Shown: piece after piece, positions 1-9,585 of the stretch | Layout of the letters: every line of letters starts with the position of its first letter | Position numbering within the stretch: position 1 is the stretch's first letter | NCBI RefSeq assembly: GCF_900103955.1 | Contig: NZ_FNIL01000001.1 | Span: 558,001-622,000 of the forward strand | Reading direction: 5' to 3' | Source of the DNA: Alkalicoccus daliensis | GTDB lineage: Bacteria > Bacillota > Bacilli > Bacillales > Salisediminibacteriaceae | DNA length: 64,000 nt | Program-made: the position numbers and the translations under genes | Notes under the pieces: generated by a model | The model's database searches: none | Seen by the model: only the letters and a program-made list of their open reading frames with translations | Told to the model about the DNA's origin: nothing

Positions 1-700
1 AGGCCCCGGATGTCACTGTACGTGCTGTATCAATCATATCGTCTATAATTATTGCTGATTTTCCTTTAATGTCTCCAATGATATTTATTCCGTGAACGGA
101 AGTTGTTTCAGCGGTTCTTTGCTTATCGATAAATGCAATCGGTGCATCCAGCTGATCAGCTAAGCGCCTTGCTCTTGCAGTTCCTGCATTTTCAGGAGCT
201 ACTACCACGATATCTTTTAACTTCTTTTTCAGAAAATATTCTGATAATAAGCTGTTTGCTCTTAATTCATCCACAGGGATATTAAAAAATCCCTGAACTT
301 GTGCAGCATGAAGATCAAGCGTCAGAATTCTCGTTGCTCCAGCAGATTCCAATAAATTTGCAATCAATTTTGCTGTAATCGGTTCCCTGGAACGAGCCTT
401 TCGATCCTGGCGTGAATAGCCATAATAAGGAATTACAATATTAATGGATCTGGCAGAAGCACGTTTTAATGCGTCAATCATGATTAATAATTCCATTAAA
501 TATTCATTACCTGGTTCAGAAGTAGATTGAATCAAATAAGTATCATATCCTCGGACAGTTTCTTCAATATTCATCTGTACTTCCCCATCACTAAAACGTG
601 TAATTGAAGAAACACCCAGGGGCATTTCTAACTTATCTGCAATTTCTTCTGCTAATTTTCTGTTTGAATTTAAAGTAAATAATTTCATATCATTTTGCAT
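1..700 (-). CDS. Ribose-phosphate pyrophosphokinase paralogue (3' end cut by window edge)
   Basis: PRPP synthetase family: makes 5-phosphoribosyl diphosphate from ribose 5-phosphate and ATP for nucleotide, His and Trp synthesis in the cytoplasm. 233 codons are visible from an ATG at 700, preceded by GGAGGG; the C-terminus lies beyond base 1. Seen: the RFSDGE motif, the [12 protein letters not shown] catalytic segment and [11 protein letters not shown]. Two conserved spots differ from the Bacillus subtilis enzyme as I know it: PDHGG is replaced by PENAG, and the PRPP-binding loop DTAGT reads DTART. It lies beside pssA rather than next to glmU, so I read it as a second, divergent copy rather than the housekeeping prs. 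Family assignment is firm; catalytic activity is uncertain. Confidence 0.85.
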   Translation of the reverse strand, partial: MQNDMKLFTLNSNRKLAEEIADKLEMPLGVSSITRFSDGEVQMNIEETVRGYDTYLIQSTSEPGNEYLMELLIMIDALKRASARSINIVIPYYGYSRQDRKARSREPITAKLIANLLESAGATRILTLDLHAAQVQGFFNIPVDELRANSLLSEYFLKKKLKDIVVVAPENAGTARARRLADQLDAPIAFIDKQRTAETTSVHGINIIGDIKGKSAIIIDDMIDTARTVTSGA

Positions 701-866
701 AATAATCCCTCCAGCATTATATCAATGTTCTCATATTATCATATGCAGTAAGCTTTGTCGGTACTTTTCCATTTTTCAGATTGATTCCTTCGGAGTTTCT
801 TCTCACTCACAAAGTAAGGTATACTAAAGATTATTACGAAAATAACAGGGAGGGAGAAAAAACTTA

Positions 867-1574
867 GTGATGATAAAACATATACCAAACGGAATAACCT
901 TATCCAATCTGTTATTTGGATTTATGTCTATAGGTGCAACAAGTATTGGAGATTATCAGAATGCTGCGATATTTATATTGATAGGAATGATGCTTGACAG
1001 CATGGATGGATGGACTGCAAGAAAATTAGGGGTAGAATCCACTTTTGGAAAGGAACTCGACTCACTTGCAGACATTGTCACCTTTGGGGCCGCTCCTGCT
1101 ATGCTGATATTCGGTACAACTTTTACAGACCTTGGTTTTATCGGATTACTCATTGCTGGTACGTTCCCAATTTTTGGGGCAATTCGTCTTGCTAGATTTA
1201 ACATTGATTCCGATACTTCCACTAAAAGCTACTTTACAGGTGTACCGATAACTGCTGCAGGAGGGATCATCGCTTTATTAACTTTATTTAACTATGCACT
1301 TCCACAGGCAGCTATCTCTGCAGTATATATGCTTTTATGCATTTTGATGGTCAGTAAAATTCCAGTTCCCAGTTTAAAGAATGTTCCGATTCCTAAGTAT
1401 ACGATAATTATTACGGCTCTTCTTATTTCAATCATAATTGTAACCCGGTACAATGCAATGATTGAATATTCAAATTTAATAATTGTAGCTATTATATTAT
1501 ATATTCTGTTTCTGATAATTTTCCTTTTTTTAAAGAAAAAACGAATAAAAAGAGCAGAGGACTATGGCAACTGA
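867..1574 (+). CDS. pssA: CDP-diacylglycerol-serine O-phosphatidyltransferase
   Basis: Makes phosphatidylserine, the precursor of phosphatidylethanolamine, from CDP-diacylglycerol and serine at the membrane. The CDP-alcohol phosphotransferase signature is complete at about residues 47-72: DGWTAR, then a spaced Gly, Asp and Asp in GKELDSLAD. Several hydrophobic segments follow, and the C-terminus is a Lys/Arg-rich tail. Start is GTG 867 or the adjoining ATG 870; GGGAGGGAG lies at 848-856. Transcribed alone; the terminator stem overlaps its last codons. B. subtilis usually has psd and ybfM nearby, and neither is present here. The serine rather than glycerol substrate is inferred from overall family resemblance. 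Confidence 0.85.
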   Translation: MMIKHIPNGITLSNLLFGFMSIGATSIGDYQNAAIFILIGMMLDSMDGWTARKLGVESTFGKELDSLADIVTFGAAPAMLIFGTTFTDLGFIGLLIAGTFPIFGAIRLARFNIDSDTSTKSYFTGVPITAAGGIIALLTLFNYALPQAAISAVYMLLCILMVSKIPVPSLKNVPIPKYTIIITALLISIIIVTRYNAMIEYSNLIIVAIILYILFLIIFLFLKKKRIKRAEDYGN

Positions 1575-1600
1575 CGGTCATAGGTCCTCTGCCTTTTTAA
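1554..1600 (+). terminator. Rho-independent terminator of pssA
   Basis: Stem GCAGAGGACTATG (1554-1566) pairs with CATAGGTCCTCTGC (1579-1592) and is followed by a T-run. The pssA stop codon lies in the loop, so the stem starts inside the gene. Confidence 0.85.
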
Positions 1601-1753
1601 TTTTTCTGCAGTCTAACATGCTGGAAAACCAGCAGTAATTTATTTCTTAAATAACAGGCTTCACTAATTGAGAAGGTGCTTGGCACAGTGTCCACTATCT
1701 TTACACAAGAAGCTCATAATAGACAAGATTGATTTATCAAGCACTTATTATCT

Positions 1754-2218
1754 TTATTTATCTTGATCGGAATCTGAAGTGCCATGATCCATCGCGTCAT
1801 TTAAGTGACCCTGCCGCAGGCGGTCTCTTTGGCCACTCTGCATAGTACTCGTTACTTCTTCCTCCACAGGTCTTCTATTTTCCTGGAGCTGGTCACTGTA
1901 TTCAACCTTTGTTTTAGCAGTAGGCTGAACCTCCAGACGTTCTTCAGGGATTTCTTCTCCACTCACCTGGCATATTCCATAAGTTCCTTTTTCTATCTGC
2001 CTGAGAGACTCCTCTATTTCAAATAACTCGTTTTTCTGATGATTAGTCAGAGCTTGCTCTGTATGCCTGTCCGCTAATTCAGTACCTTGATCTGCCGGAT
2101 GATTATCATAGTTCGATAGTTCTTCATCATCAAGCGGATCGACTGTGGAATCAGTTTTTAATTCTTTTTTTCTGCTTTCCAATATCTTTTTAAATTTATC
2201 CAATTTTTTTTGTTCCAT
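1754..2218 (-). CDS. YteA/DksA-TraR family protein
   Basis: Predicted general-stress type regulator of the DksA/TraR superfamily, 154 residues from the ATG at 2218, which follows AGGAGGAATTCCAC; an upstream in-frame extension has no such site. The N-terminus is a charged helical hairpin (coiled-coil-like), as in DksA. The C-terminal zinc-finger region (GTYGICQVSGEEIPEERL) keeps only one of the four cysteines, as in Bacillus YteA/YocK relatives, so it probably does not bind zinc in the DksA way. It is 79 bp downstream of pfkA on the same strand and may be co-transcribed. Its target is unknown. Confidence 0.8.
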   Translation of the reverse strand: MEQKKLDKFKKILESRKKELKTDSTVDPLDDEELSNYDNHPADQGTELADRHTEQALTNHQKNELFEIEESLRQIEKGTYGICQVSGEEIPEERLEVQPTAKTKVEYSDQLQENRRPVEEEVTSTMQSGQRDRLRQGHLNDAMDHGTSDSDQDK

Positions 2219-2297
2219 GTGGAATTCCTCCTTGTAGAGTCTCATAGATGTATATTCACCTGATCTTCCACATTTAAACACGAGGTTGATAAATAGA

Positions 2298-3257
2298 TTA
2301 AACTGACAAAATTTCTGCTAATCGGATAAGTTCTTTATCGAGTACTTTGTCTTCTTTGAGAGCTTCATCAATTTTCTTTGAAAAAAGTTTATTTTTTCTG
2401 ACTCCTATCACGTGATTTGAAACCCCATCCTTTAACAATTCAACCGCTTTTACACCCATTCTGCTGGCAAGCAGCCGATCATCAGCTGTAGGATCTCCAC
2501 CGCGTTGAATAAAACCCAGCACAGTAACTCTCGCATTTTCTCCAGTGGAAGCAAGTAACTCCTCCTGCAGTTTGGAAGCACTTCCTGCTCCTTCTGCGAG
2601 CATAAGAATATGGTGAAGTTTTCCTCGTTTTTTTCCTTGATTCAATTTATTAATAATCGTTTCTATAGAAACTGGATCTTCAGGAACTATTATGCTTTCC
2701 GCCCCTCCGGTAACACCTGCATACAGTGCCAGATCTCCACAATATCTCCCCATTACTTCGATTATTGTAGTTTTCTCATGAGAAGTGGAAGTATCCCTGA
2801 TCTTGGTAACTGCATCAATCACTGTGTTTACCGCAGTATCAAAGCCAATAGTATAATCTGTATAAGCGAGGTCATTATCTATAGTAGCTGGGATGCCTAT
2901 CGTCTTTATTCCTTCTTCCGTTAATTTTTCTGCTCCTCTGAATGAGCCGTCTCCTCCTATTACTATTAATCCTTCAATCCCTATGTCCTTTAAAGCTTCC
3001 ACTGCTTTTAAACGTCCCTCTCTGGACATAAACTCTACTGAACGGGCAGTTTTTAAAAAGGTTCCGCCCTTATGTATGATATCACCTACGGAAGAAGCAT
3101 CCAGTTGAAATATGTCCTTATGGATAAGTCCTTCAAAACCTCTTTTTACACCATATATCTCCATATCAAAATAAATGCTCGCTCTTACTACTGCTCTTAT
3201 TGCAGCATTCATTCCTGGTGCGTCTCCTCCACTTGTTAATACAGCTATTTTTTTCAT
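2298..3257 (-). CDS. pfkA: ATP-dependent 6-phosphofructokinase (paralogue outside the acc-pfk-pyk operon)
   Basis: Phosphorylates fructose 6-phosphate to the 1,6-bisphosphate in glycolysis. 319 residues, the usual bacterial PfkA length. Seen: N-terminal [19 protein letters not shown]-type GGDGS, catalytic TIDND, and MGRYCGDLA. Differences from the textbook Bacillus enzyme: PGTIDND reads PATIDND, IPGTD reads LAYTD, and HRGGT reads HKGGT. Gly in GGDGS (position 104) indicates ATP rather than PPi as donor; Ala before TIDND is uncommon. ATG is preceded by GTGGAGGG. No accDA or pyk is adjacent, so this could be a second, differently regulated copy; that is inference. Confidence 0.88.
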   Translation of the reverse strand: MKKIAVLTSGGDAPGMNAAIRAVVRASIYFDMEIYGVKRGFEGLIHKDIFQLDASSVGDIIHKGGTFLKTARSVEFMSREGRLKAVEALKDIGIEGLIVIGGDGSFRGAEKLTEEGIKTIGIPATIDNDLAYTDYTIGFDTAVNTVIDAVTKIRDTSTSHEKTTIIEVMGRYCGDLALYAGVTGGAESIIVPEDPVSIETIINKLNQGKKRGKLHHILMLAEGAGSASKLQEELLASTGENARVTVLGFIQRGGDPTADDRLLASRMGVKAVELLKDGVSNHVIGVRKNKLFSKKIDEALKEDKVLDKELIRLAEILSV

Positions 3258-3842
3258 CTGTTAATCCCTCCACTTGTGAATCTTTGTTAATTCTACAAAC
3301 TTATCTTACCTTTTCGACTGCTCTGATGCCAGAAAATTTATTCATACGTCTACAGATTCTTTTCCAGCTGGCTATAGAAATATCCACTTTACAGAACATT
3401 TTCATTTAAAAAGTATATTATTTTAATAATTTGGACCTACTAACGTCTGTTTTGGTGTTGAAAACCCCTCCTGACGTGGTGACCTTCTTCAGCTGTTCCC
3501 TTATTTTTTCCGGTCTTTTTATCCTCAGGCGTATAAACCTTCCTGTTAATATAAGTGTGCACAGCAGAAACAGGCGTTTATTTTATATAGCATAGGTAAT
3601 AAAAAATGAAAACCGGCAGACACATGTGGAATATCACGGAAGATGGAAGTCTGAGCTGTAGAGGTTCTCCAGAGCCGGACAGCAGAAGCGAAATTTTCTC
3701 CTGTCACAATGAAAACTACAGGCAGATTAAACTGCACTATGAAAGAGGAGGCTGTATATGAAAGGAAGGTTGTTCTTTCTATTTCAACTACTTATTAAGG
3801 TGAAGAGCCTCTTTTCAGCAAAACTTTTATTTTCAAGGCAGC
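3258..3842. other. 585-bp intergenic region with a deleted repeat copy
   Basis: Contains the pfkA promoter region near 3260-3420 and, at about 3700-3844, an internally deleted copy of the dispersed repeat. A possible 63-codon reading frame in 3546-3737 has no ribosome binding site or recognisable similarity and is not called. Confidence 0.6.
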
Positions 3843-3844
3843 TT
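3700..3844 (-). repeat. Dispersed intergenic repeat, copy E (internally deleted)
   Basis: Right end AAAACTTTTATTTTCAAGGC matches the end of copies B and C. The part around 3715-3740 (GCAGATTAAACTGCACTATG) resembles copy B near 30115-30135. About 150 bp of the central hairpin present in copies A and B is absent. The minus sign means opposite orientation to copy A. Confidence 0.6.
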
Positions 3845-4562
3845 AGGTTTTGAATATGCCTGTATTATCTGAAATATCTTTCGTTAATTGCTCGAGCGTT
3901 CCTTCATCATTAACCGCGAAGCTATCAGTTCCCCGGTCAATAACGTGTCCATGTACTAAATATGTTTTCATTCCACAGTTTCCTGCTGCCATATCTTCTT
4001 GTTTATCGTTCCCGACCATCACGCAATCATTTGTATTTACTCCTAATTCTTCAGCAATCGACTGGTAATATTCAGTATGAGGTTTTGTGTAATAACTGTT
4101 CTCGTAATAGGTTACATGATCAAGCGGTAAATCTTTTAGTCCCGCCCATTCCAACCTGTGCTCAATGGCTACTTTTGGAAAAACAGGGTTCGTGGCTATC
4201 GCTACTTTATATCCTTTGGTCAGCGCAGTATTTACAATTTCTCTGGCACTTGAAGTAGGAGAAGTTAAATAAGAAAAAGAAGCAAAATCATAATTGTAAA
4301 AGTTATCCAACACAGGCCAAATTTCATCTTTTTCCACCTCAGCAATTGGTAGAAATGCATTCATAAATACTGTTTCATTGGTTTTTGCCGCATCTTTGTT
4401 TGACATCATAGCTTCTGTGCCGGTCCACAAAGCTTTAATAAACTGGTCCGGTTCTACAATATGCGCGACTTTTGGTGCTAGTTCTTTTGTGTAATTTTTA
4501 ATGAATGCTTCCGTATCCATAGGGAGCAGTGTACCATCAAGATCAAATAATATAGCTTTCAT
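3843..4562 (-). CDS. HAD-superfamily hydrolase
   Basis: Predicted small-molecule phosphatase, 239 residues from the ATG at 4562. Motif I is FDLDGTL near the N-terminus, with the nucleophile and acid/base aspartates. A helical cap follows (residues about 15-95). Motif IV is VGNDKQEDMAAG with the metal-binding acid. The GGAG element is 12 nt before the start, a little far; the longer upstream frame has no better site. It follows rlmN on the same strand but a hairpin separates them. The substrate cannot be read from the sequence. Confidence 0.8.
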   Translation of the reverse strand: MKAILFDLDGTLLPMDTEAFIKNYTKELAPKVAHIVEPDQFIKALWTGTEAMMSNKDAAKTNETVFMNAFLPIAEVEKDEIWPVLDNFYNYDFASFSYLTSPTSSAREIVNTALTKGYKVAIATNPVFPKVAIEHRLEWAGLKDLPLDHVTYYENSYYTKPHTEYYQSIAEELGVNTNDCVMVGNDKQEDMAAGNCGMKTYLVHGHVIDRGTDSFAVNDEGTLEQLTKDISDNTGIFKT

Positions 4563-4603
4563 ATGAATTCGTTTCTCCTTTGCCAGTAAATTATTATGTA
4601 AGA

Positions 4604-4631
4604 AAGGATGTCCCATATATGAGACATCCTT
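4604..4631 (-). terminator. Terminator-like hairpin after rlmN
   Basis: AAGGATGTC pairs with GACATCCTT around an 8-10 nt loop. On the minus strand it is followed by TTCTTACAT, a weak U-tract, so some read-through into the HAD gene is possible. Confidence 0.55.
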
Positions 4632-4648
4632 ATCAAATTCTTCTTATA

Positions 4649-5737
4649 CTATTCTTTTCCTGCAGAGGCCTTTGCTTTTTTACGGTCTTTCTCCATTTGC
4701 TTGCTTCGCAGCTGGCCGCATGCAGCATCAATATCCGATCCCTGCTCATGACGCACACCACATTGAACGCCCTGCTTCATCAGAGTGTCAAAGAAGGTAA
4801 GGATATTACTTTTTCTGCTTTGTTCATATTGAATATGCTCATCCACCGGGTTGTAGGGGATAAGATTCACATAGGAAAGCTTTTTCTTGTCTTTAATTAG
4901 CTCAGCAAGCTCCAATGCAGTTTCTTTACTGTCATTGACTCCGTCCAGCAGAATATATTCGAAAGTAATTCTGCGGTTCGTTTTTTCTAAATAGTAATCT
5001 ATCGCTTCCATTAACTTTTCGATCGGCTGTGCTTTATTAATTTTCATTATTCTCGTACGCATTTCATTATTAGGCGCATGGAGAGAAACAGCCAGGTTGA
5101 CCTGAATATTTTCATTTGCAAAGTCATAAATTCTTTTGATAATCCCACTTGTTGAAACCGTAATATGACGGGCTCCTATTCCAAGGCCGCGGTCACTGTT
5201 AACTACCCGTAGAAAGGCCATAAGATTTTCGTAGTTGTCAAACGGCTCTCCAATACCCATAACTACTATATGACTTACGCGTTCTTCTTTCTCTTCTTCA
5301 TCCATTGCTTTTTGCACATGCATGATCTGCTCAACAATTTCTCCCGCTGTTAAATCTCTGCTCTTCGTCAGCAGTCCGCTTGCGCAGAAACTGCATCCGA
5401 TATTACATCCTACCTGTGTGGTTACACAGACGGAAGATCCGTAATCGAACCTCATTAAAACTGTTTCAATAAGATTCCCGTCTTTCAGACGGAAAAGAAA
5501 TTTCATAGTTCCATCCTGTGATACCTGCTTTGAATGAACATCCAGCGTCTGCAGTGTAAATGATTCTTCCAAAACTTCAATAAGTTCCTGTTTCACATTT
5601 GTCATTTCAGAAAAACTATCAATTCTTTTTTTATATAACCAGTCCCATACCTGTTTCGCACGGAAAGCTTTATGGCCGCGTTCAACAAACCAATCTTCCA
5701 GTGCTGTAAAAGTATAACCGTAAATAGACTCTTTCAT
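4649..5737 (-). CDS. rlmN: Dual-specificity RNA methyltransferase RlmN
   Basis: Radical-SAM enzyme that adds the C2 methyl group to A2503 of 23S rRNA and A37 of certain tRNAs. 362 residues, the usual length. Seen: the [4Fe-4S] motif CNIGCSFC at about residues 109-116, [18 protein letters not shown], and the catalytic C-terminal cysteine in DAACGQL. ATG is preceded by GAGGG at a good distance. B. subtilis keeps rlmN (yloN) in the rsmB-prpC region; here it stands between unrelated genes. The C-terminal tail is strongly basic. Confidence 0.96.
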   Translation of the reverse strand: MKESIYGYTFTALEDWFVERGHKAFRAKQVWDWLYKKRIDSFSEMTNVKQELIEVLEESFTLQTLDVHSKQVSQDGTMKFLFRLKDGNLIETVLMRFDYGSSVCVTTQVGCNIGCSFCASGLLTKSRDLTAGEIVEQIMHVQKAMDEEEKEERVSHIVVMGIGEPFDNYENLMAFLRVVNSDRGLGIGARHITVSTSGIIKRIYDFANENIQVNLAVSLHAPNNEMRTRIMKINKAQPIEKLMEAIDYYLEKTNRRITFEYILLDGVNDSKETALELAELIKDKKKLSYVNLIPYNPVDEHIQYEQSRKSNILTFFDTLMKQGVQCGVRHEQGSDIDAACGQLRSKQMEKDRKKAKASAGKE

Positions 5738-5829
5738 GGTAAACCCTCATTTCTTTAATCTCGCGTAGTGCTCCGTTCATTTAAAACCATGTGCCATTAT
5801 CTCAAGCTATCATAAAAAAAGCAAGTATA

Positions 5830-6702
5830 TTAATTTAACTCTTCGAACCCTTCCAAAATATCCTCCATATCAATAGCAAGACCAACCCGCTGTGATTCTG
5901 TATCAAATTGAATATTGGAAGTAGCATAAATTACTCCAGTTACTTCCCCATCCTCATTAATTACAGGACTACCACTGCTGCCCCTGTAAATTGGAGCCTC
6001 AAGAGCAATGACATCACTTGGTTTACTGTTTATAGAAACATGCTCCAAAATCATACCTCTATTCGCTATATAATTAAAAAATAAAGGGTTTCCAATTACA
6101 ACTATATCTTCATTTTCTGTCCAGGCTGTTGACAGTGAGAGTTCAGGGTGGGAAAAGTCATCGCTGTCAACTGTCAGCAGTGCAATATCCAGTTCTTCAC
6201 TTTCATCTTCTACTTCAGCAAAATAAGAATCACCGTTTTCAAAGTGAACCGTGATTTCTGCACCGTCCCTGATCACATGTTCATTTGTCATTATTCTGCC
6301 TTCGTCAAATACAAATCCTGTTCCTTTGGAATCTTCCGTTCTTACTACGACAATTGATTCTTTATAACTTTGAACCTCTTCATTATCTGACAGCTCTCTT
6401 GCATTTTCTAAAAATTCTGCAGCTGGAAAGTTAAACAGCTGGGGCCATACTGCAAACACGTTTGCTAACAAAGCTACAGTAACTACTGATGCAATAATAA
6501 CCTTAAAAAAACGCTTCGTTTTCTTCGGCTTCTGATTTTCGAGTTTTTCTTCTTCAGGAGGATTGAAAAATTCTTCTTTCGTTAAATAGTTCTCCCCATC
6601 GAAAAACAACTCTTCTTCAGATTCTTTCTTCTCTTCTAAATCTTCCGGCTTTTTGTCTTTTAAATCCTGATTTTTATCATCGTCCTTGTTATAATCTGAC
6701 AC
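5830..6702 (-). CDS. Membrane-anchored trypsin-like serine protease (HtrA-like, no PDZ)
   Basis: Predicted extracytoplasmic S1C-type protease, 290 residues, GTG start after GGAGGG. Domains: a highly acidic/basic cytoplasmic segment (1-63), one membrane helix (about 66-88), then the protease domain. Catalytic residues are visible: His142 in TNEHVI, Asp172 in ELDIALL and Ser243 in YRGSSGSPV. A PDZ domain typical of HtrA/HtrB is missing, so substrate recognition must differ. It lies 20 bp downstream of the flavoprotein gene and may share its transcript. Confidence 0.82.
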   Translation of the reverse strand: MSDYNKDDDKNQDLKDKKPEDLEEKKESEEELFFDGENYLTKEEFFNPPEEEKLENQKPKKTKRFFKVIIASVVTVALLANVFAVWPQLFNFPAAEFLENARELSDNEEVQSYKESIVVVRTEDSKGTGFVFDEGRIMTNEHVIRDGAEITVHFENGDSYFAEVEDESEELDIALLTVDSDDFSHPELSLSTAWTENEDIVVIGNPLFFNYIANRGMILEHVSINSKPSDVIALEAPIYRGSSGSPVINEDGEVTGVIYATSNIQFDTESQRVGLAIDMEDILEGFEELN

Positions 6703-6722
6703 TTGCTACCCTCCGTTATACA

Positions 6723-8216
6723 TTAAAAAATCCGATCTTTCAAAATGGATCGAGCAACGTGAACTCCAGAACTGGAAGCTCCGATAGACCCTGCTCCGGG
6801 GAATACGTTATCCCCACACAGCCATATACCCTGAAGCGGTGTTCTGTGAGAAATGGCTCTTTGCAAAGCGTTCTGAGGTGTCTGGGGAAATCCACCAACC
6901 GCTCCCCCTTTTCGCTTTGTATACCTTTCCCAGGCTCTAGGTCCACCACTTAAACCATGCACCACTGATTCAGTAAATCCGGGAAACTTTTTTTCCAATA
7001 TACTCAATACTGTTTCCTGGATTTGTTCAGATAGTTGATCATATTCTTCTTTTGTATTCCAGTTTAATAAATCAATATGGGTGGATATAGTAATTGACCT
7101 GTATCCTTCAGGCGCTCTTTCTATGTCACCCTGTTCCGAAATTGATACAAAAAAATGATTGCCTGCACTGACGGGTCCTTCTGGATTTACCAGAATTTGT
7201 TGAAAAAGCGGTGTATCAGCCGGAAATATATCTTTTGTACCTAAATATAATGTAAATGCCCCCCACTGTTCATTTGAAGAATCTTTTCCTTTAAAATGAG
7301 GCTTCAGCTGATCATAACAATGCTGCGGAAATAAGTCTTTCGTATTTTTAATTGGCATATTTAAAATTACTTCATCTGCCGGATATTCATTTCCACGATG
7401 ATCTTTCACCAGCCAGGCTGGTCCGTTGCATATTCCCGGTATGATTTCAGTAACTCTTCGCAATTTTTTTGCAGTTCCTTCGTTTCTTTTCAGAGATTCA
7501 ATTAATTCTTCAATTACCTTAAAGAAACCACCTTTAATATACCAGACTCCTCTATGATAAACATCCAGAGCGGTACATCCCATTAGCAGTGAGCATGTTT
7601 TATAACCTGTCTGCATACTATCGATTAATACACTATCCAGGAATTGAGTAAATGTTGTTTCATCTTCTAGACGATGTTTTTTAACTAATTTATCAAGTGA
7701 AGAATGAATGTGAGGCATCAAAAGCAGAGAGTTGATGGTAAACCCTCTGCGGACGGCCATTAATTCGTGCAAACGTTTAGGATACAATACAGGAAAATGT
7801 TCCATATAAGTCCTTGTGAGAGAAGCATAAAACCAAACTTCTTTAAAAAAAGCTTCTATTCTTTCTGAAGCTTCAGGAATATGCCTCGACCACATTCTTA
7901 AAAACTGTTTTCTATTTTGGTAATAGGGAATGTGCTCATTTCCTAAATGGATATCCATTACTTTATCAAGTTTACTGATATCGACGCTGATATTTAAATA
8001 TTTATTTATCTGATCATGGACACCGTTCCGTTCAAACCCCATAGCCAGCGTAGCTCCGACAGGAAATCGAAACTTATTTCTCTGGAATTTCCCTGCGCTG
8101 CCTCCCCATTCAGCAGCGGCTTCAAGCAGAGTAACTTGCTGTCCCTGCTTCTGAAGAAGTGCCCCTGCCGTTACTCCGGCAAATCCTGAACCTACTATCA
8201 CAATTTTTTTGCTCAC
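6723..8216 (-). CDS. Phytoene-desaturase-family NAD(P)/FAD-dependent oxidoreductase
   Basis: Predicted flavin oxidoreductase of the CrtI/CrtN type, 497 residues, GTG start after GGGGTGAG. The dinucleotide-binding fold is at the N-terminus (IVGSGFAGVTAGALL, then an acidic residue in LLEAAAEWGGSAG). The C-terminal signature LCGDNVFPGAGSIGASSSG is typical of the family. No crtM/crtB or other carotenoid gene is in the window, so carotene desaturation is one possibility among several (saturases and isomerases share the fold). Forms a pair with the downstream protease gene (20 bp apart). Confidence 0.75.
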   Translation of the reverse strand: MSKKIVIVGSGFAGVTAGALLQKQGQQVTLLEAAAEWGGSAGKFQRNKFRFPVGATLAMGFERNGVHDQINKYLNISVDISKLDKVMDIHLGNEHIPYYQNRKQFLRMWSRHIPEASERIEAFFKEVWFYASLTRTYMEHFPVLYPKRLHELMAVRRGFTINSLLLMPHIHSSLDKLVKKHRLEDETTFTQFLDSVLIDSMQTGYKTCSLLMGCTALDVYHRGVWYIKGGFFKVIEELIESLKRNEGTAKKLRRVTEIIPGICNGPAWLVKDHRGNEYPADEVILNMPIKNTKDLFPQHCYDQLKPHFKGKDSSNEQWGAFTLYLGTKDIFPADTPLFQQILVNPEGPVSAGNHFFVSISEQGDIERAPEGYRSITISTHIDLLNWNTKEEYDQLSEQIQETVLSILEKKFPGFTESVVHGLSGGPRAWERYTKRKGGAVGGFPQTPQNALQRAISHRTPLQGIWLCGDNVFPGAGSIGASSSGVHVARSILKDRIF

Positions 8217-8274
8217 TTTAACTCACCCCTGCCAAAACTAATACTACCAGTATAATTTAAATTGTTTTCCGAGA

Positions 8275-8310
8275 ACAAGAAAACCGCAGTCAGAATATCT
8301 GACTGCGGTA
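8275..8310 (-). terminator. Terminator of the odhAB operon
   Basis: ACCGCAGTCAGA pairs with its complement at 8283-8309 around a short loop, followed on the minus strand by TTTTCTTGTT. Confidence 0.85.
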
Positions 8311-8316
8311 AATTAG

Positions 8317-9585
8317 TTATCCTTCGAGTAATAACTGTTCTGGATCTTCAAGTAGTTCCTTCACTTTTACTAAGAACCGGACTGCGTCACTGCCGTCGAT
8401 AATACGGTGGTCGTAAGAGAGCGCGATGTACATCATTGGCCGGTTTTCAAATCTTTCATTATCTATTGCGACTGGACGCATCTGCGTTTTATGCATCCCA
8501 AGAATACCTACTTGTGGAGTGTTTAAAATCGGAGTGGACCATAGGGACCCGAAAACTCCTCCATTTGTGATTGTAAAGCTTCCACCCTGCAGGTCATCAA
8601 GTTTAAGTTTCTTATTTTGAGCTTTTTGAGCCAAAGAACCAATCTGTTTTTCAATCCCAGCAAATCCTAATCGATCTGCATCTCGGACTACCGGTACTAG
8701 TAATCCGTCATCGGTGGAAACTGCTACACCAATATCGTAATAATCTTTAAGGATGATTTCATCCCCGTCAATTTCAGCATTAATGTATGGGAATTTTTTT
8801 AGAGCCCCGATTACTGCTTTTGTGAAAAATGACATGAAGCCAAGTTTTACGCCATTATCTTCCATGAACTTATCCTTACGGCGGCTTCTTAAATCAAGAA
8901 GGTTTGTCATGTCAACTTCATTAAAAGTAGTCAGCATTGCAGCAGTATGCTGCGCTTCAACTAGACGTTTGGCAATGGTCTGTCGTCTGCGCGACATTTT
9001 TTCCCTTCGGACAGGCTTTGAAGGGTCATCTTGTTTTTCTGGCTGCTTTTCTGATTTAGGCGCTTCTTTTTTGGAAGAATGTTCATCTATGTCTTCTTTT
9101 CTTACACGACCGAGCGGATCACGCGGCTGGATATCATTTAAGTTAATTCCTTTTTCCCTTGCATATTTTCTTGCTGAAGGTGAAGCAATAACTCTTTCAT
9201 CGCTGCTTTGATCGGAAGAACCGTCAGTAGTCCCGGATTCCTTATTCACCTGTTTTTCTTCCTTCTCAGGTTCTTTTTCCTTCGGTGTTTCTTTTTTAGG
9301 TGTTTCTTCCTTTTTATCTTCTGAAGATTCCGCAGAATCCCCCGAAGATGCTTCAGTATCAATCACTGCAATTGTATCTCCTACTTTTACAGTATCTCCT
9401 TCTTCTGCTTTTGTTTCTTTTAACACTCCAGCTTCATCTGCAGAAATTTCTACGTTGACTTTATCAGTTTCAAGCTCAACGATGTCTTCCCCTTTTTCCA
9501 CATAATCCCCCGGCTGTTTCAGCCATTCTGCCACCGTACCTTCTGTTACAGATTCTGCTAATTCTGGTACTTTGATTTCCAACAT
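8317..9585 (-). CDS. odhB: 2-oxoglutarate dehydrogenase E2, dihydrolipoyl succinyltransferase
   Basis: Transfers the succinyl group to CoA in the TCA cycle and forms the core of the complex. 422 residues. Domains: lipoyl domain 1-77 with the lipoylated Lys in [12 protein letters not shown]; a long Glu/Lys/Pro-rich linker (about 78-125); the E3-binding domain with [14 protein letters not shown]; a second charged linker; the acyltransferase domain from about 190 with the catalytic [16 protein letters not shown] near the end. Its ATG directly abuts the odhA stop, and GGGAG lies inside odhA, so translation is coupled. Confidence 0.96.
   Translation of the reverse strand: MLEIKVPELAESVTEGTVAEWLKQPGDYVEKGEDIVELETDKVNVEISADEAGVLKETKAEEGDTVKVGDTIAVIDTEASSGDSAESSEDKKEETPKKETPKEKEPEKEEKQVNKESGTTDGSSDQSSDERVIASPSARKYAREKGINLNDIQPRDPLGRVRKEDIDEHSSKKEAPKSEKQPEKQDDPSKPVRREKMSRRRQTIAKRLVEAQHTAAMLTTFNEVDMTNLLDLRSRRKDKFMEDNGVKLGFMSFFTKAVIGALKKFPYINAEIDGDEIILKDYYDIGVAVSTDDGLLVPVVRDADRLGFAGIEKQIGSLAQKAQNKKLKLDDLQGGSFTITNGGVFGSLWSTPILNTPQVGILGMHKTQMRPVAIDNERFENRPMMYIALSYDHRIIDGSDAVRFLVKVKELLEDPEQLLLEG

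Noticed and set aside
3546-3737. 63-codon frame upstream of pfkA (minus strand)
   Set aside because: No ribosome binding site, no recognisable family, and it overlaps the deleted repeat copy E.
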